A stretch of 64,000 nt of DNA from Rhodosalinus halophilus. Its GTDB lineage: Bacteria > Pseudomonadota > Alphaproteobacteria > Rhodobacterales > Rhodobacteraceae. Below, in pieces: positions 46,282-55,525 of the stretch. A program made the position numbers and the translations under genes. The notes beneath the pieces were generated by a model. That model saw nothing but the letters and a program-made list of their open reading frames with translations, was not told the DNA's origin and ran no database searches. The DNA lies in the NCBI RefSeq assembly GCF_003298775.1, contig NZ_QNTQ01000008.1, positions 186,001 through 250,000 of the forward strand. The letters run 5' to 3'. Each line of letters begins with the position of its first letter. The stretch's first letter is position 1.

Positions 46282-47815
46282 AGAGCCCGCCGAAGAGCCC
46301 GCGCACGAGCCGCCGGCCGGTCGTGCCCTTGAGCTCCTGCACCAGCGCATGCCCCAGCGCCTCCCCAACCGTGTCGATCGGGTCGCGGCGCACGGGCCTC
46401 GCGGTCGAGCGGCCCACGCGGCTGCCGGTGTAGCGCCGCGCGGCGGTGTATTCGCGGGTCTCGGGCCCGGCCTCTTCCGCGGCGGCCTCTGCCGCCTCGG
46501 CCTCCCGCGCGGCCTCTTCGGCCCGCGCCGTCAGCGCCTCGTAGGCCGAGGTGCGGTCCACCGCCGCCTCGTATTTCCCCGCAAGCGGCGACGCGGCGAT
46601 CGCCGCTGCGCGCTCCGCGTCGGTGATGGTGCCCAGCCGCGAGGACGGCGGGCGGATCAGCGTGCGCTGGACCATGCCCGGGGCGCCCTTGCGTTCGAGA
46701 AAGGAAGTGACCGCCTCGCCCACGCCCACCTCGCGGATCGCCGTGGCGGTGTCGAAGGCGGGATTCTCGCGGTAGGTGTCCGCCGCCATCCTCAGCGCGC
46801 GGCGGTCGCGCGCGGTGAAGGCGCGCAGCGCGTGCTGCACCCTGTTGCCGAGCTGGCCCAGCACATCCTCGGGGATGTCGTCGGGGTTCTGGCTGACGAA
46901 ATAGACGCCGACGCCCTTCGAACGGATCAGGCGCGCCACCTGTTCGACCTTCTCGATCAGCGCGCGCGGCGCCCCGTCGAAGAGCAGATGCGCCTCGTCG
47001 AAGAAGAACACCAGCCGCGGCTTCTCCGGATCGCCCACCTCGGGCAGTTCCTCGAAGAGCTCCGAGAGCAGCCAGAGCAGCACGGTCGCGTAGAGCCGCG
47101 GCGCGGCCATCAGCCGGTCCGCGGCGAGAATCGAGATGCGGCCCCGGCCGGCCTCGTCCAGCGTCATTAGGTCGCCCAGCTCCAGCGCCGGTTCACCGAA
47201 CATCGCCGCGCCGCCCTGGGTTTCCAGCACAAGAAGCCGCCGCTGGATCGCGCCCACCGACGCGGTCGAGACATTGCCGTAGCGCAGCGAGAGCGCCTTG
47301 CGCTCTTCGCCCACGAAGGTCAGCAGCGCCTGCAGATCCTTGAGATCCAGCAGCGCGAGTCCCTGCTCGTCCGCCACGCGAAAGGCGATGTTGAGCACGC
47401 CCTCCTGCGCCTCGGAAAGCTCCATCAGCCGCGACAGCAGCAGCGGCCCCATCTCGGCCACCGTGGTGCGCACCGGATGGCCCTGCGCGCCGAAGACATC
47501 CCAGAAGAGCACCGGAAAGCGGTCGTAGGTGTAGTCGTCGAAACCGATCCGGCCGGCGCGCTCCATGAAGGCCCCATGCAGGGGCGCCTCGGCGCTGCCG
47601 GACTGTGACAGGCCCGCGAGATCACCCTTCACGTCGGCGAGCACCACCGGCACGCCGCCGGCCGAGAAGCCCTCGGCCAGGATCTGAAGCGTGACGGTCT
47701 TGCCCGTCCCCGTGGCGCCGGCCACGAGTCCATGCCGGTTGGCGTAATCGAGCCGAAGCCACTGCGGCTCTGCGTGCCCGGGGCCGCCTCCCCCCACGAA
47801 AATCGCACTGTCCAC
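46268..47815 (-). CDS. HerA-like ATPase (DUF853)
   Basis: Product of 515 residues related to HerA/FtsK-type hexameric ATPases. Walker A GATGTGKT is at residues 33-40, and Walker [11 protein letters not shown] near the middle. The C-terminus has an alanine/glutamate-rich coiled segment and the [16 protein letters not shown] motif. The start is GTG at 47815, with GGGGAGGA seven bases upstream, giving the usual FVGGGG N-terminus. Function in DNA translocation or repair is inferred from the fold only; it is not next to nurA. Confidence 0.88.
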   Translation of the reverse strand: MDSAIFVGGGGPGHAEPQWLRLDYANRHGLVAGATGTGKTVTLQILAEGFSAGGVPVVLADVKGDLAGLSQSGSAEAPLHGAFMERAGRIGFDDYTYDRFPVLFWDVFGAQGHPVRTTVAEMGPLLLSRLMELSEAQEGVLNIAFRVADEQGLALLDLKDLQALLTFVGEERKALSLRYGNVSTASVGAIQRRLLVLETQGGAAMFGEPALELGDLMTLDEAGRGRISILAADRLMAAPRLYATVLLWLLSELFEELPEVGDPEKPRLVFFFDEAHLLFDGAPRALIEKVEQVARLIRSKGVGVYFVSQNPDDIPEDVLGQLGNRVQHALRAFTARDRRALRMAADTYRENPAFDTATAIREVGVGEAVTSFLERKGAPGMVQRTLIRPPSSRLGTITDAERAAAIAASPLAGKYEAAVDRTSAYEALTARAEEAAREAEAAEAAAEEAGPETREYTAARRYTGSRVGRSTARPVRRDPIDTVGEALGHALVQELKGTTGRRLVRGLFGGLFRGR

Positions 47816-48018
47816 CCGGCGTCCTCCCCGCACCTCGCCCGAAGGCGAGAATACTCGGTTAACCATTTCATGCCACTCTGAAATCCGTTCGGGGCGCGAT
47901 CCCTCCGCACCCGGGCGGACTTCCTCCCTGTCGGACTTGCCGCGCCTCCCCGGGCGCGGCCCTTTTTTTGCGGCGGCGCGGCACCCACCCGTCCTGCCAT
48001 GCGCCAAAGGATTGGCTG

Positions 48019-48047
48019 TTGACCGCTGAGTGCAAACTGCGTAGCGT
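48019..48047 (+). promoter_or_regulatory. candidate sigma-70 promoter of a small RNA
   Basis: TTGACC (48019-48024) and TAGCGT (48042-48047) are separated by exactly 17 bp. Transcription would begin near 48054 and run into the strong terminator at 48099. The -10 hexamer is imperfect. Confidence 0.45.
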
Positions 48048-48053
48048 CACCCC

Positions 48054-48123
48054 AATGACTAAGTCGGCCGGTCCGACGGGGAGTGACACGAACGACTGAA
48101 AAGGGGGCCCTGGCCCCCTTTTT
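48054..48123 (+). ncRNA. candidate 70-nt small RNA
   Basis: Short transcript predicted from the promoter-terminator spacing. It holds an internal stem GTCGG-CCGGT-CCGAC (48063-48077) and ends in a perfect terminator. No ORF of meaningful length lies within it. The ialB-like gene starts about 105 bp further on, so the terminator could also be an attenuator for it. I do not recognise an Rfam family. Confidence 0.45.
48099..48123 (+). terminator. strong intrinsic terminator
   Basis: Perfect 11-bp stem AAAAGGGGGCC / GGCCCCCTTTT with a 2-base loop, continuing into TTTTT. It is active in both orientations; on the plus strand it ends the candidate small RNA. Confidence 0.85.
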
Positions 48124-48227
48124 CTGTGGCCCGCTCCCGCCTTCGCGCCACGCTTTCCGCCTGACTCCCGCCGCGCCGCATGCTATGCGGCGGCCCAGAG
48201 CGCAACGGCAACCGGGACACCATCTTC

Positions 48228-48824
48228 ATGCATCGCAAACTCCAACTTCTGACACTCGCCGCCCTGACCGCCCTGGCCGCTCCGCTGGCCGCGCAGGACA
48301 CCGACCAGCCGGCGGCGGAGGAGACCACGGAGGCTGCGCCAGGCGAGGATCTGAGCCTCGGCACGACCGACATGGGCTCGACCTACGTTCAGGAAGAGGT
48401 GGGCGACTGGGAGCTTCAGTGCATCCGCACCGATCAGGAGGAAGACCCCTGCACGCTCTACCAGCTCCTGAACGATCAGGAGGGCAATCCGGTCGCCGAG
48501 GTGAGCATCTTCCGCCTGCCCGAGGGCGGACGCGCCGAGGCCGGCGCCACGGTGATCGTCCCGCTCGAGACGCTGCTGACCGAGCAGCTCCGAATCGCTG
48601 TCGATGGCGGACAGGGCAAGCTCTATCCCTTCTCCTTCTGCAACCCGGTGGGCTGCTACGCGCGCATCGGCCTGACGGCATCTGACGTGGAGGCGTTCAA
48701 GCGCGGCGCGGTCGCCCGGCTGAGCATCGTGCCCTTCGCGGCGCCGGATCAGACCGTCACGCTGGACCTGTCGCTCTCCGGCTTCACTGCAGGATACGAC
48801 AAGGTCTCGGTCCTGCAGAACTGA
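48228..48824 (+). CDS. IalB-like invasion-associated family protein
   Basis: Exported protein of 198 residues; signal peptide (1-22) followed by an acidic linker. The mature core has VGDWELQCIR, PCTLYQLL and YPFSFCNPVGCYARIGLT, the cysteine pattern of the invasion-associated locus B (IalB) family, common in alphaproteobacteria regardless of pathogenicity. The start MHRKLQ is chosen because it gives a proper signal peptide. Function is unknown in free-living bacteria. Confidence 0.85.
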   Translation: MHRKLQLLTLAALTALAAPLAAQDTDQPAAEETTEAAPGEDLSLGTTDMGSTYVQEEVGDWELQCIRTDQEEDPCTLYQLLNDQEGNPVAEVSIFRLPEGGRAEAGATVIVPLETLLTEQLRIAVDGGQGKLYPFSFCNPVGCYARIGLTASDVEAFKRGAVARLSIVPFAAPDQTVTLDLSLSGFTAGYDKVSVLQN

Positions 48825-48865
48825 GACGGCTTCAGGACCGGGCGCCGACCCGGCCTGCTGGCTGG

Positions 48866-50017
48866 TCAGCCGCGGCCCAGCCCCTCGAGCACTGCGCGCG
48901 CCGCGCGCAGGCCGGGCGGGGGCCCGCTTCTGCCGAGCCGCTCCATGGTAAGCTCCATGGCCGCCTTCTGCGGCGCCGGGTTCTCGAGCACCCTCTCCAG
49001 AGCGGCGGCGATGCCCGACGGCTGGCAATCGGGGCCGATGAATTCCGGCACGACGCGCGTCTCCGAGACCAGGTTGACCAGCGTCACCGTGTCGATGCGC
49101 AGCATACGGCCGATGATCTGCTGCGAGGGAAAGCCCATGTCGTAGGCGATGACCATCGGCGTGCCCGCCGCGGCGAGCTCGAGCGACACGGTCCCCGACG
49201 CAGCCAGCGCGATATCGGCGGCAGCGAAGGCCGCGCGCTTGGTGGCCGCGTGCCCGGCCTCGCGCGGGTCCAGCAGGACCGGTGCGAGCGGCCAGTCCGC
49301 GACCGCGCCGGCCACCAGATCGGCGACGCCGCCCGCGGCCGGCACCACCACGCGCAGGTCGGGTCGGGCCGCGGCAAGATGCCGGAGCGCGATGCCGAAG
49401 ACCGGGGCGAGGCGCTTGACCTCGCTCGTCCGCGATCCCGGCAGGACCAGCGCCAGCGGCGCGCCCTCCAGGCCGTGCGCGGCGCGAAACGCCTCCGCCT
49501 CGGCGGGCGTCGCCTGGGGTTCGGTCACGACGGGATGACCCACGAAGTCGCAGCGCATCCCGGCGGCTTCCATGTAGGGCGGCTCGAAGGGCAGCAGCGC
49601 GAGCACCTGATCGACATGCGCGGCCATCCGCACGGCGCGCTTCGGCCGCCACGCCCAGACGGTGGGCGCCACGTAGTGGACGACCCGGATGTTCGACCGC
49701 GCCTTGACCAGCTTCGCCACGCGCAGGCTGAACTCGGGCAGGTCGATCGTGATCAGCACGTCCGGCCGCGCGGCGATCACCGCCTCCGCGGTCTGCGCGA
49801 TGCGCCGCTTGAGCGCGCGATAGCGCGACAGGATCTCGACGATGCCCATGATGGAGATTTCCTCCATCGGAAACAGGCTCTGCAGCCCCGCAGTACGCAT
49901 TTCGGAGCCGCCGACGCCCTCGAAGGTCACATCGGGCGACAGCTCCTGCAGCCCGCGCATGAGCGCCGCGCCGAGCCGGTCGCCGGAGGCCTCTCCGGCG
50001 GTGACGAAGACGCGCAT
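48866..50017 (-). CDS. lpxB: lipid-A-disaccharide synthase
   Basis: GT19 glycosyltransferase that joins UDP-diacylglucosamine and lipid X. The 383-residue protein has the N-terminal FVTAGEASGDRLGA, the GIVEIL segment, HYVAPTVWAWRPKRA, and VLPGSRTSEVKRL, all typical of LpxB. Its ATG overlaps the lpxI stop by one base. Last gene of the envelope operon. Confidence 0.96.
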   Translation of the reverse strand: MRVFVTAGEASGDRLGAALMRGLQELSPDVTFEGVGGSEMRTAGLQSLFPMEEISIMGIVEILSRYRALKRRIAQTAEAVIAARPDVLITIDLPEFSLRVAKLVKARSNIRVVHYVAPTVWAWRPKRAVRMAAHVDQVLALLPFEPPYMEAAGMRCDFVGHPVVTEPQATPAEAEAFRAAHGLEGAPLALVLPGSRTSEVKRLAPVFGIALRHLAAARPDLRVVVPAAGGVADLVAGAVADWPLAPVLLDPREAGHAATKRAAFAAADIALAASGTVSLELAAAGTPMVIAYDMGFPSQQIIGRMLRIDTVTLVNLVSETRVVPEFIGPDCQPSGIAAALERVLENPAPQKAAMELTMERLGRSGPPPGLRAARAVLEGLGRG

Positions 50018-50913
50018 CAGCCCCGCACCCAGAGAAACAGCCCCGCACGATCGCAGGCGGCGACCGTCGCCGCCCGGTCGAGCACGATCACGCCGCCCGC
50101 CGAGACGACGATGCCCGCAAGCCCGGCCGCCGCGACAGCGGGCACCGTGCGCGGGCCGATGGTGGGCAGATCCGCCCGGCGGTCCTGATCGGGCTTGGGC
50201 GCCTTGTAGAGGATGCCGGCGCGCGCCTCGGCCTCGGCCTCCTGTCCCGACAGCCAGTCCGCGGCACCGCCCAGCATGTCCCCCATCATGTCGGCCGCCC
50301 AGCTGAAGGGGTCGCCCGCCCCCTGCGCCGGCGCGCCGCCCCGCGGCGGCGCGAGCCGGGCGAGCATGGCGTCGGTGCCGTCCGCCTGCTCGCGCGCGAC
50401 CACCCGGGCGCCGCGGATCACGCAGGCCTGCCCCTGGTCGGCCGCGCCCATCTCGGCCACGACCTGTGCGCCCAGATCGGCCTCCGCCGCGGTGTCGGGC
50501 CGCGGCTGCGCCTCGGTCAGCACGCCCGCGGGCGGCAGCAGCGAAGGCGCGGCCTCATGTGCGGCGACGATGCCGAAGCCCTCGCCCTCGAACAGCTCGA
50601 GCGCGACGCGCAGCGCCCCGTCGTCGCCGCGCTGCAGGGCCTCGCGCATGCGCGGCACCATCGGCCAGGTCAGATCGTCGATCGCGCCGAGGTCGATCGC
50701 GGGCCGCCCGATCGCGCCGCAGAGGCAGACCTCGGTCACGCCCTGCGCACGCAGCATCTCCATGAGCCCGCCCAGCGTCTCGAGCCGGAAGGTGATGTCG
50801 GGGGTCAGACCCTCGGGCACATGCCCGCGCAGCGCGCAGATCAGCGGCGCGCGGGTCTGGGCCGCGGCCACGGCTGCCGGCAAAGCCCCCTCGCCCGCGA
50901 TCAGCGCAAGCAT
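50017..50913 (-). CDS. lpxI: UDP-2,3-diacylglucosamine pyrophosphatase LpxI
   Basis: Lipid A enzyme that cleaves UDP-2,3-diacylglucosamine to lipid X in bacteria lacking LpxH. The 298-residue protein has LALIAGEGALPAAVA and the late PDQDRRADLPTIGPRTV motif, characteristic of DUF1009/LpxI. A linker insert of about 50 residues (SWAADMMGDMLGGAADWLSGQ) looks unusual. It lies between lpxA and lpxB, which supports the assignment. Confidence 0.93.
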   Translation of the reverse strand: MLALIAGEGALPAAVAAAQTRAPLICALRGHVPEGLTPDITFRLETLGGLMEMLRAQGVTEVCLCGAIGRPAIDLGAIDDLTWPMVPRMREALQRGDDGALRVALELFEGEGFGIVAAHEAAPSLLPPAGVLTEAQPRPDTAAEADLGAQVVAEMGAADQGQACVIRGARVVAREQADGTDAMLARLAPPRGGAPAQGAGDPFSWAADMMGDMLGGAADWLSGQEAEAEARAGILYKAPKPDQDRRADLPTIGPRTVPAVAAAGLAGIVVSAGGVIVLDRAATVAACDRAGLFLWVRG

Positions 50914-50918
50914 GACGC

Positions 50919-51704
50919 TCAGCCCGGCGTCAGGAAGGAGCGGTCGCTGCCGGCGAGCACGAAGTCCACGATCTCGCGGACATAGGCGCTCTGCGTCTCC
51001 TCGCCGAGGCGGCGCGCACGGTCCTGAAAGGCGCCCTCGCCCTGGGCGAGCATCTGGAAGGCAGCGCGCAGGGCGGTGATGTCCTCGCGCGGGACGCCGC
51101 GCCGCTTCAGGCCCACGAGGTTCAGCCCGTCCAGCACGCCGCGCGGCGCCTGCACGAGGCCGTAGGGAATGACATCGTTGGTGACCATCGTCACCGCGCC
51201 GATGATCGCGCCGCGCCCGATCCGCACCCATTGATGCACGCCGGACAGGCCGCCGACGATCACCTCGTCCTCGAGCACGCAATGACCGGCGAGGGCGGCG
51301 TTGTTGACCAGGATCACGCGGTCGCCGATCTGCACGTCGTGGGCCACGTGGCAGCCGGCCATGAAGAGACCGTCATCCCCCACCCGCGTCACGCCGCCCC
51401 CGCCCTCGGTGCCGCAGTTCATCGTGACATGCTCGCGGATGCGGTTGCGCGCGCCGATCTCCAGGCGGGTCTTTTCGCCGCGATACTTCAGATCCTGCGG
51501 GATCTCTCCGATGACGGCGAAGGGAAAGACGACTGTCTCCGCACCGATCCGGGTCTTGCCGGTGACGACGACATGGCTCTTGAGCTCGACCTCCGGCGCA
51601 AGCTCGACCTCCGGCCCGACATGGCAGAAAGGGCCGATCACGCAGCCCTCTCCCAGCCGCGCGCCCTCCTCGACCAGAGCCGTGGGGTGGACCTCTGCGG
51701 TCAC
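50919..51704 (-). CDS. lpxA: UDP-GlcNAc acyltransferase
   Basis: First enzyme of lipid A synthesis: adds a hydroxyacyl chain from ACP to UDP-GlcNAc. The 261-residue protein is a left-handed beta-helix of hexapeptide repeats with the catalytic His122 in [10 protein letters not shown] (His125 in E. coli). GTG start at 51704 with GGAGG just upstream; GTGA overlap with fabZ. The residue setting acyl length was not assigned. Confidence 0.95.
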   Translation of the reverse strand: MTAEVHPTALVEEGARLGEGCVIGPFCHVGPEVELAPEVELKSHVVVTGKTRIGAETVVFPFAVIGEIPQDLKYRGEKTRLEIGARNRIREHVTMNCGTEGGGGVTRVGDDGLFMAGCHVAHDVQIGDRVILVNNAALAGHCVLEDEVIVGGLSGVHQWVRIGRGAIIGAVTMVTNDVIPYGLVQAPRGVLDGLNLVGLKRRGVPREDITALRAAFQMLAQGEGAFQDRARRLGEETQSAYVREIVDFVLAGSDRSFLTPG

Positions 51705-52171
51705 GCCGCCGCCTCCGCGCCGAGATCCATCATTGCGCTGAACTCGGCTTCGGCGGCGAGATCGCCGCCGACGGTCGCCTGTCCGGCGAACTTCCAGACC
51801 TTGCCGCCCGGCTTGCCCCGCAGCGTCTCGAGCCGCATCTCCAGCACGTCGCCGGGCACGACCTTGCGGCGGAACTTCGCCTTGTCGATCCCCATGAAGT
51901 AGATCAGCATCCGCCGGTCTTCGAGGCCCATCGACACCCCGACCATTACCGCGGCCGTCTGCGCCATGGCCTCGATGATCGTCACGCCGGGCATGATCGG
52001 CTGACCCGGGAAATGTCCCTGGAAATGAGGCTCGTTCATCGTGACGTTCTTGATGCCGGTCGCCGAACGCGTGCCGTCGATCCGCTCCACCCGATCCACG
52101 AGCAGAAAGGGATAGCGATGCGGCAGGATGCGCTGGATGAGCTGGATGTCGGCGGTGAGAAGCTCGGTCAT
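51701..52171 (-). CDS. fabZ: 3-hydroxyacyl-ACP dehydratase
   Basis: Hot-dog fold dehydratase of fatty acid synthesis, 156 residues. The active-site His53 ([11 protein letters not shown]) and Glu67 (IIEAMAQ) are present. The start [10 protein letters not shown] is preferred because [13 protein letters not shown] then sits at its usual distance. It shares the 3-hydroxyacyl-ACP pool with LpxA, which may explain the adjacency. Confidence 0.95.
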   Translation of the reverse strand: MTELLTADIQLIQRILPHRYPFLLVDRVERIDGTRSATGIKNVTMNEPHFQGHFPGQPIMPGVTIIEAMAQTAAVMVGVSMGLEDRRMLIYFMGIDKAKFRRKVVPGDVLEMRLETLRGKPGGKVWKFAGQATVGGDLAAEAEFSAMMDLGAEAAA

Positions 52172-52234
52172 GGGGCGCACGCTCCTGGCGATGTCGGGCT
52201 CTGCTAGCAAGCCCCGCCGGGCGGGGCAAGGCGG

Positions 52235-52849
52235 TCAGGGCGTGTCCGCCGCCTCGGGCGGCGGGGCGTCCTCGGGCGCGGGGATATTCGGGTCGATCGT
52301 CGCGTCGAGCCGCTCGATCGCCTCCTCGGTGATGTCGATGACCTCGAGGCTCATGAAGACGGACCTCTGCTCGACGATCACCGCCGCGCCCGCCTCGACC
52401 ATCATCTGCTCGAGGACCGGCCGCGCGGCCTCGAAAAAGCGCCGCCGCGCCTGTTCGCCGCGCTGCGCGAGCGCGCGCGCCTTCGCGTCCTGCTCACGGC
52501 GGATGCGCATCACCCGCTCGTCGAAGGCGTCGGCCGCAGCGCGGAAGGCGTCGGGCTCCATCTCGGCGCGACGCTCGGTGAGCGCGCGCTCCTCCTCGGC
52601 CAGCTCTGCCTCGATGCGGCGGTTCTCGGCCGCGAGTTCCGCGCCGCGGCGTTCGATTTCCTCGGCCACCTTCCGGCCGAAGGCCGACGCGCTGAACATG
52701 CGCTCGGAATCGACGGTGAGGATCGGACTCTGAAGCGTGCCCGTGACGAAGCCGCCCGACTCCTCCGTCTGCTGCGCCAGGGCCGGCAAGACGAACAGAA
52801 GCGCCGCGGCCAGAAGCCCGGCAAGTCCTGTCGCGAGGCCCGCGCGCAT
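52235..52849 (-). CDS. skp: OmpH/Skp-family periplasmic chaperone
   Basis: Periplasmic chaperone for outer-membrane proteins, 204 residues. The signal peptide ends at PALAQ. The core has SPILTVDSERMFSASAFG, then a long charged helical region (about 60-130: IERRGAELAAENRRIEAELAEEE) forming the tentacles, and ends in an acidic proline-rich tail. It lies directly after bamA, the usual place. Confidence 0.9.
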   Translation of the reverse strand: MRAGLATGLAGLLAAALLFVLPALAQQTEESGGFVTGTLQSPILTVDSERMFSASAFGRKVAEEIERRGAELAAENRRIEAELAEEERALTERRAEMEPDAFRAAADAFDERVMRIRREQDAKARALAQRGEQARRRFFEAARPVLEQMMVEAGAAVIVEQRSVFMSLEVIDITEEAIERLDATIDPNIPAPEDAPPPEAADTP

Positions 52850-52857
52850 CGCCGCGC

Positions 52858-55197
52858 TCAGAACTGCGTCGAGATGGTCAGATCGAAGGCCTGCGTCTCG
52901 TCATGCGGCCGCTTGGCGACCGGCTCGGAGAAGTTGAAGCGCAACGGACCGATGGGCGTGTCCCAGAAGAGCGACAGGCCGACCGTCTGGCGCAGCGAGA
53001 AATCCTCGTAGATGACGTCCGCGTTCGTCTGGTCCAGCCCCCAGAGCGACCCGATGTCGTAATAGACGCCGCCCGAGATGCCGTATTCCTCCGGCAGGCC
53101 CAGCGGGAACTCGGCTTCGAAGCGGGCGACGGCGAACATGTTGCCGCCGAGCGCGTCGTTCACGTCGGCGGCGGTATTGCGCTCGCGCGGGCCGATGCCG
53201 TCGAGGCTGAAGCCGCGCATCACCCCCGGCCCCATGAAGAAGCGGTCCGTCACGCGGCTGCTGCCGCTCGAGTAATTCAGCACGCCGCCCTCGACGGTGG
53301 CGCGCAGCGTCACCTCCTCGTTCCAGACCCGCGTCTGCGCCACGGCACGCGCCGTGCTCTTGATGAAGGTGTTGGCGCCGCCGACGCCGCCGAAATCCTG
53401 CCCGAACTCCAGCAGGACGCCGGCGTTCGGATCGAGCCCGGTGCGGCGCGTGTCGTAGCTGATCGTGTAGCCCAGCGAACTGTTCCATTCCTGACCGCGC
53501 GCGGCTTCGGCCTGCACGAGCTGTCCCGCATCGGAGGAAAGCCCGTAGAGTTCGCTGACCTCGGCCGTGTAGCGGAGCGCCAGCCGGGCGTTCGCGGCGA
53601 TCGGAAACTCGAAGGACGGCCGGATGCGGCCGATCGCGGTGTCGTAGCTTGCCAGAAGGTTGTCCGTCTCGCGGTAGGCCAGGTCGAAATCGAAGGTGAG
53701 ATCGCGGCCCAGGAAGGCGGGCTCGGTGAAGCCCAGCCGATAGACGCGGTTGTCCACGCCGGTCGAGATCTCCAGCGCGAGGCGCTGTCCCCGCCCGAGG
53801 AAGTTGCGCTCCTGGAAGCGCACGATCGCGCCCAGCCCGCCCGAGGTGGAATAGGTGCCGCCGAAGGTGAGGCTGCCGGTCGGCTGCTCCTCGACGTCCA
53901 CATCGACGATGACCTGCTCTTCGCTGGAGCCCTCGCGCGCCTCGACATCGGCCGAGGCGAAGAGGCCCAGGGCGCGGATGCGCTCGGCGCTCTCGCGGAT
54001 CTCGCGCGGATTGAACGGGTCGCCCTCGGCCACCCGGAACTGCCTGCGGATCACCCGGTCGAGCGTCGCGGTGTTGCCCTCGATGTCGATCCGCTCGACG
54101 AAAATGCGCGGCCCGCGCACCAGCTTGTAGTCGATGTCGAGCGTGAGCGCGCGATCGTTGCGGGTCACTTCGGGTTCGACGCGCACGAAATCCAGCCCCC
54201 GCTCGATCGCCAGCCGCTCGAGCCGGGCGATGTCGTTGTCGACGCGGGCGGGCGAATAGGTCTGTCCGGGCCGCGACCGGATCGCCGCCTGGAACGCCGG
54301 CACGTCCACGCCCGGCAGGTCGCTCGATACGCTGAGGCGGCCGAAGGCGAACTGCTGACCTTCCTGCACGTTGAAGGTCACGAAATATGCGTCGCGCTCC
54401 TGCGTGAGCTCGGCGTTCACGCCTGTGATGCGGAAATCGACGTAGCCGCGCGACTGGTAGAAGTCGCGCAGCAGCTGGCGGTCGAGCTCGATGCGGTCGG
54501 CGATCAGCGTGTCCGAGCGGATGAAGGCGCGCAGAATGCCGGCCTGCTTGGTCTCCAGCACCCGGCGCAGGCGCCGGTCGGAGAAGGCCTCGTTGCCCAC
54601 GAAGCCGATGCGTTCGATCTCGACGACGTCACCCTCGAAGATCTCGAAGACGAGGTCCACGCGGTTCTCGCTGCGCTCGATGACTCGCGGCGTGACGCGG
54701 GCGGCGATGCGGCCGTCGGACTCGTAGGCCTCGATGATCGTGGCCACGTCGCGCTCGGCCTGGGACGGATTGAAGATGCGGCGCGGCTGGGAGTCGACGA
54801 TCCCGGCGAGCTGCTCGTCGTCGATGCGGCGGTTGCCTTCGAAGGAGATGCGGTTGATCGTCGGGTATTCCGCCACCCGGATCACCAGGCGCGCGCCCTG
54901 CGGCTCGATCTCGACGGTCTCGAAGAGGCCGCTGTCGAGGATGCGGCGGTAGGCCTGGTTGAGTTCGGCGGCCGAGACCGTCTCGCCGCGGGCGATGCCG
55001 GCGTAGCTCAGGATGGTGCCGGGCTGGATGCGCTGGTTGCCTTCGACCGAGACGGAGGTGAAGCGGTAGCTCTGGGCTTCGGCCGGCGCGATCCAGAGGA
55101 CCGCCGCGAGCGCCACGAACAATGCGAACAATCTCGCGGCCCCTGACCCTGCGCGCCCTCTTGCAGGACCGGCGCCGTCCCCCCAACGCACATTCAT
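52858..55197 (-). CDS. bamA: outer-membrane assembly factor BamA
   Basis: Omp85-family insertase of the outer membrane, 779 residues. After a signal region (about 1-42) come five POTRA domains (about 45-430; FTSVSVEGNQRIQPGTILSY marks the first) and a 16-strand barrel ending with aromatic Phe (LTISTQF). The ATG at 55197 (MNVRWGDG) gives a plausible long signal peptide; an upstream Met would add 21 residues. It is followed by skp after 8 bp. Confidence 0.96.
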   Translation of the reverse strand: MNVRWGDGAGPARGRAGSGAARLFALFVALAAVLWIAPAEAQSYRFTSVSVEGNQRIQPGTILSYAGIARGETVSAAELNQAYRRILDSGLFETVEIEPQGARLVIRVAEYPTINRISFEGNRRIDDEQLAGIVDSQPRRIFNPSQAERDVATIIEAYESDGRIAARVTPRVIERSENRVDLVFEIFEGDVVEIERIGFVGNEAFSDRRLRRVLETKQAGILRAFIRSDTLIADRIELDRQLLRDFYQSRGYVDFRITGVNAELTQERDAYFVTFNVQEGQQFAFGRLSVSSDLPGVDVPAFQAAIRSRPGQTYSPARVDNDIARLERLAIERGLDFVRVEPEVTRNDRALTLDIDYKLVRGPRIFVERIDIEGNTATLDRVIRRQFRVAEGDPFNPREIRESAERIRALGLFASADVEAREGSSEEQVIVDVDVEEQPTGSLTFGGTYSTSGGLGAIVRFQERNFLGRGQRLALEISTGVDNRVYRLGFTEPAFLGRDLTFDFDLAYRETDNLLASYDTAIGRIRPSFEFPIAANARLALRYTAEVSELYGLSSDAGQLVQAEAARGQEWNSSLGYTISYDTRRTGLDPNAGVLLEFGQDFGGVGGANTFIKSTARAVAQTRVWNEEVTLRATVEGGVLNYSSGSSRVTDRFFMGPGVMRGFSLDGIGPRERNTAADVNDALGGNMFAVARFEAEFPLGLPEEYGISGGVYYDIGSLWGLDQTNADVIYEDFSLRQTVGLSLFWDTPIGPLRFNFSEPVAKRPHDETQAFDLTISTQF

Positions 55198-55303
55198 CGT
55201 GGCAACCCGTTCCGAAATCCCTCGCAAATCGGTGGTATCGGGAACGTGGTGGGTTGTCAAAGCGCGTCGCGCGCCGCGCGCCGCGTGTCGCGAAAGCAGT
55301 GCG

Positions 55304-55438
55304 TCAGAGCAACGCCAGAAAGGCCCCGAGCCCCAGTCCGAAAAGGATCGCCGCCGGATAGATCAGCCAGTCGAGATTCAGCGAGAGCAGCAACCACAGC
55401 CCCTCGCGGCCGTCGCGCGTCTGGTCGATGGTCTGCAT
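55304..55438 (-). CDS. 44-residue membrane miniprotein between rseP and bamA
   Basis: The open frame MQTIDQTRDGREGLWLLLSL continues NLDWLIYPAAILFGLGLGAFLALL to a TGA at 55304. One hydrophobic helix (about residues 24-44) is preceded by a charged N-terminus. It lies in the 330-bp gap between rseP and bamA on the same strand. The ribosome-binding site is weak, so a start upstream by a few codons without ATG cannot be excluded. The codon pattern is GC-rich at third positions, like real genes here. Confidence 0.55.
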   Translation of the reverse strand: MQTIDQTRDGREGLWLLLSLNLDWLIYPAAILFGLGLGAFLALL

Positions 55439-55525
55439 CTTGGTTCGCCCGTACTTCGTCGCCAGGAAAGGGTTTTCCGCATCATCGGCCCGGAATGCGG
55501 CAGCATTGGGGCGCCCGGGCGGCGA

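Noticed and set aside
52903-55146. 747-codon frame opposite bamA
   Set aside because: Antisense shadow of bamA; no family motif and unlike codon use of neighbours.
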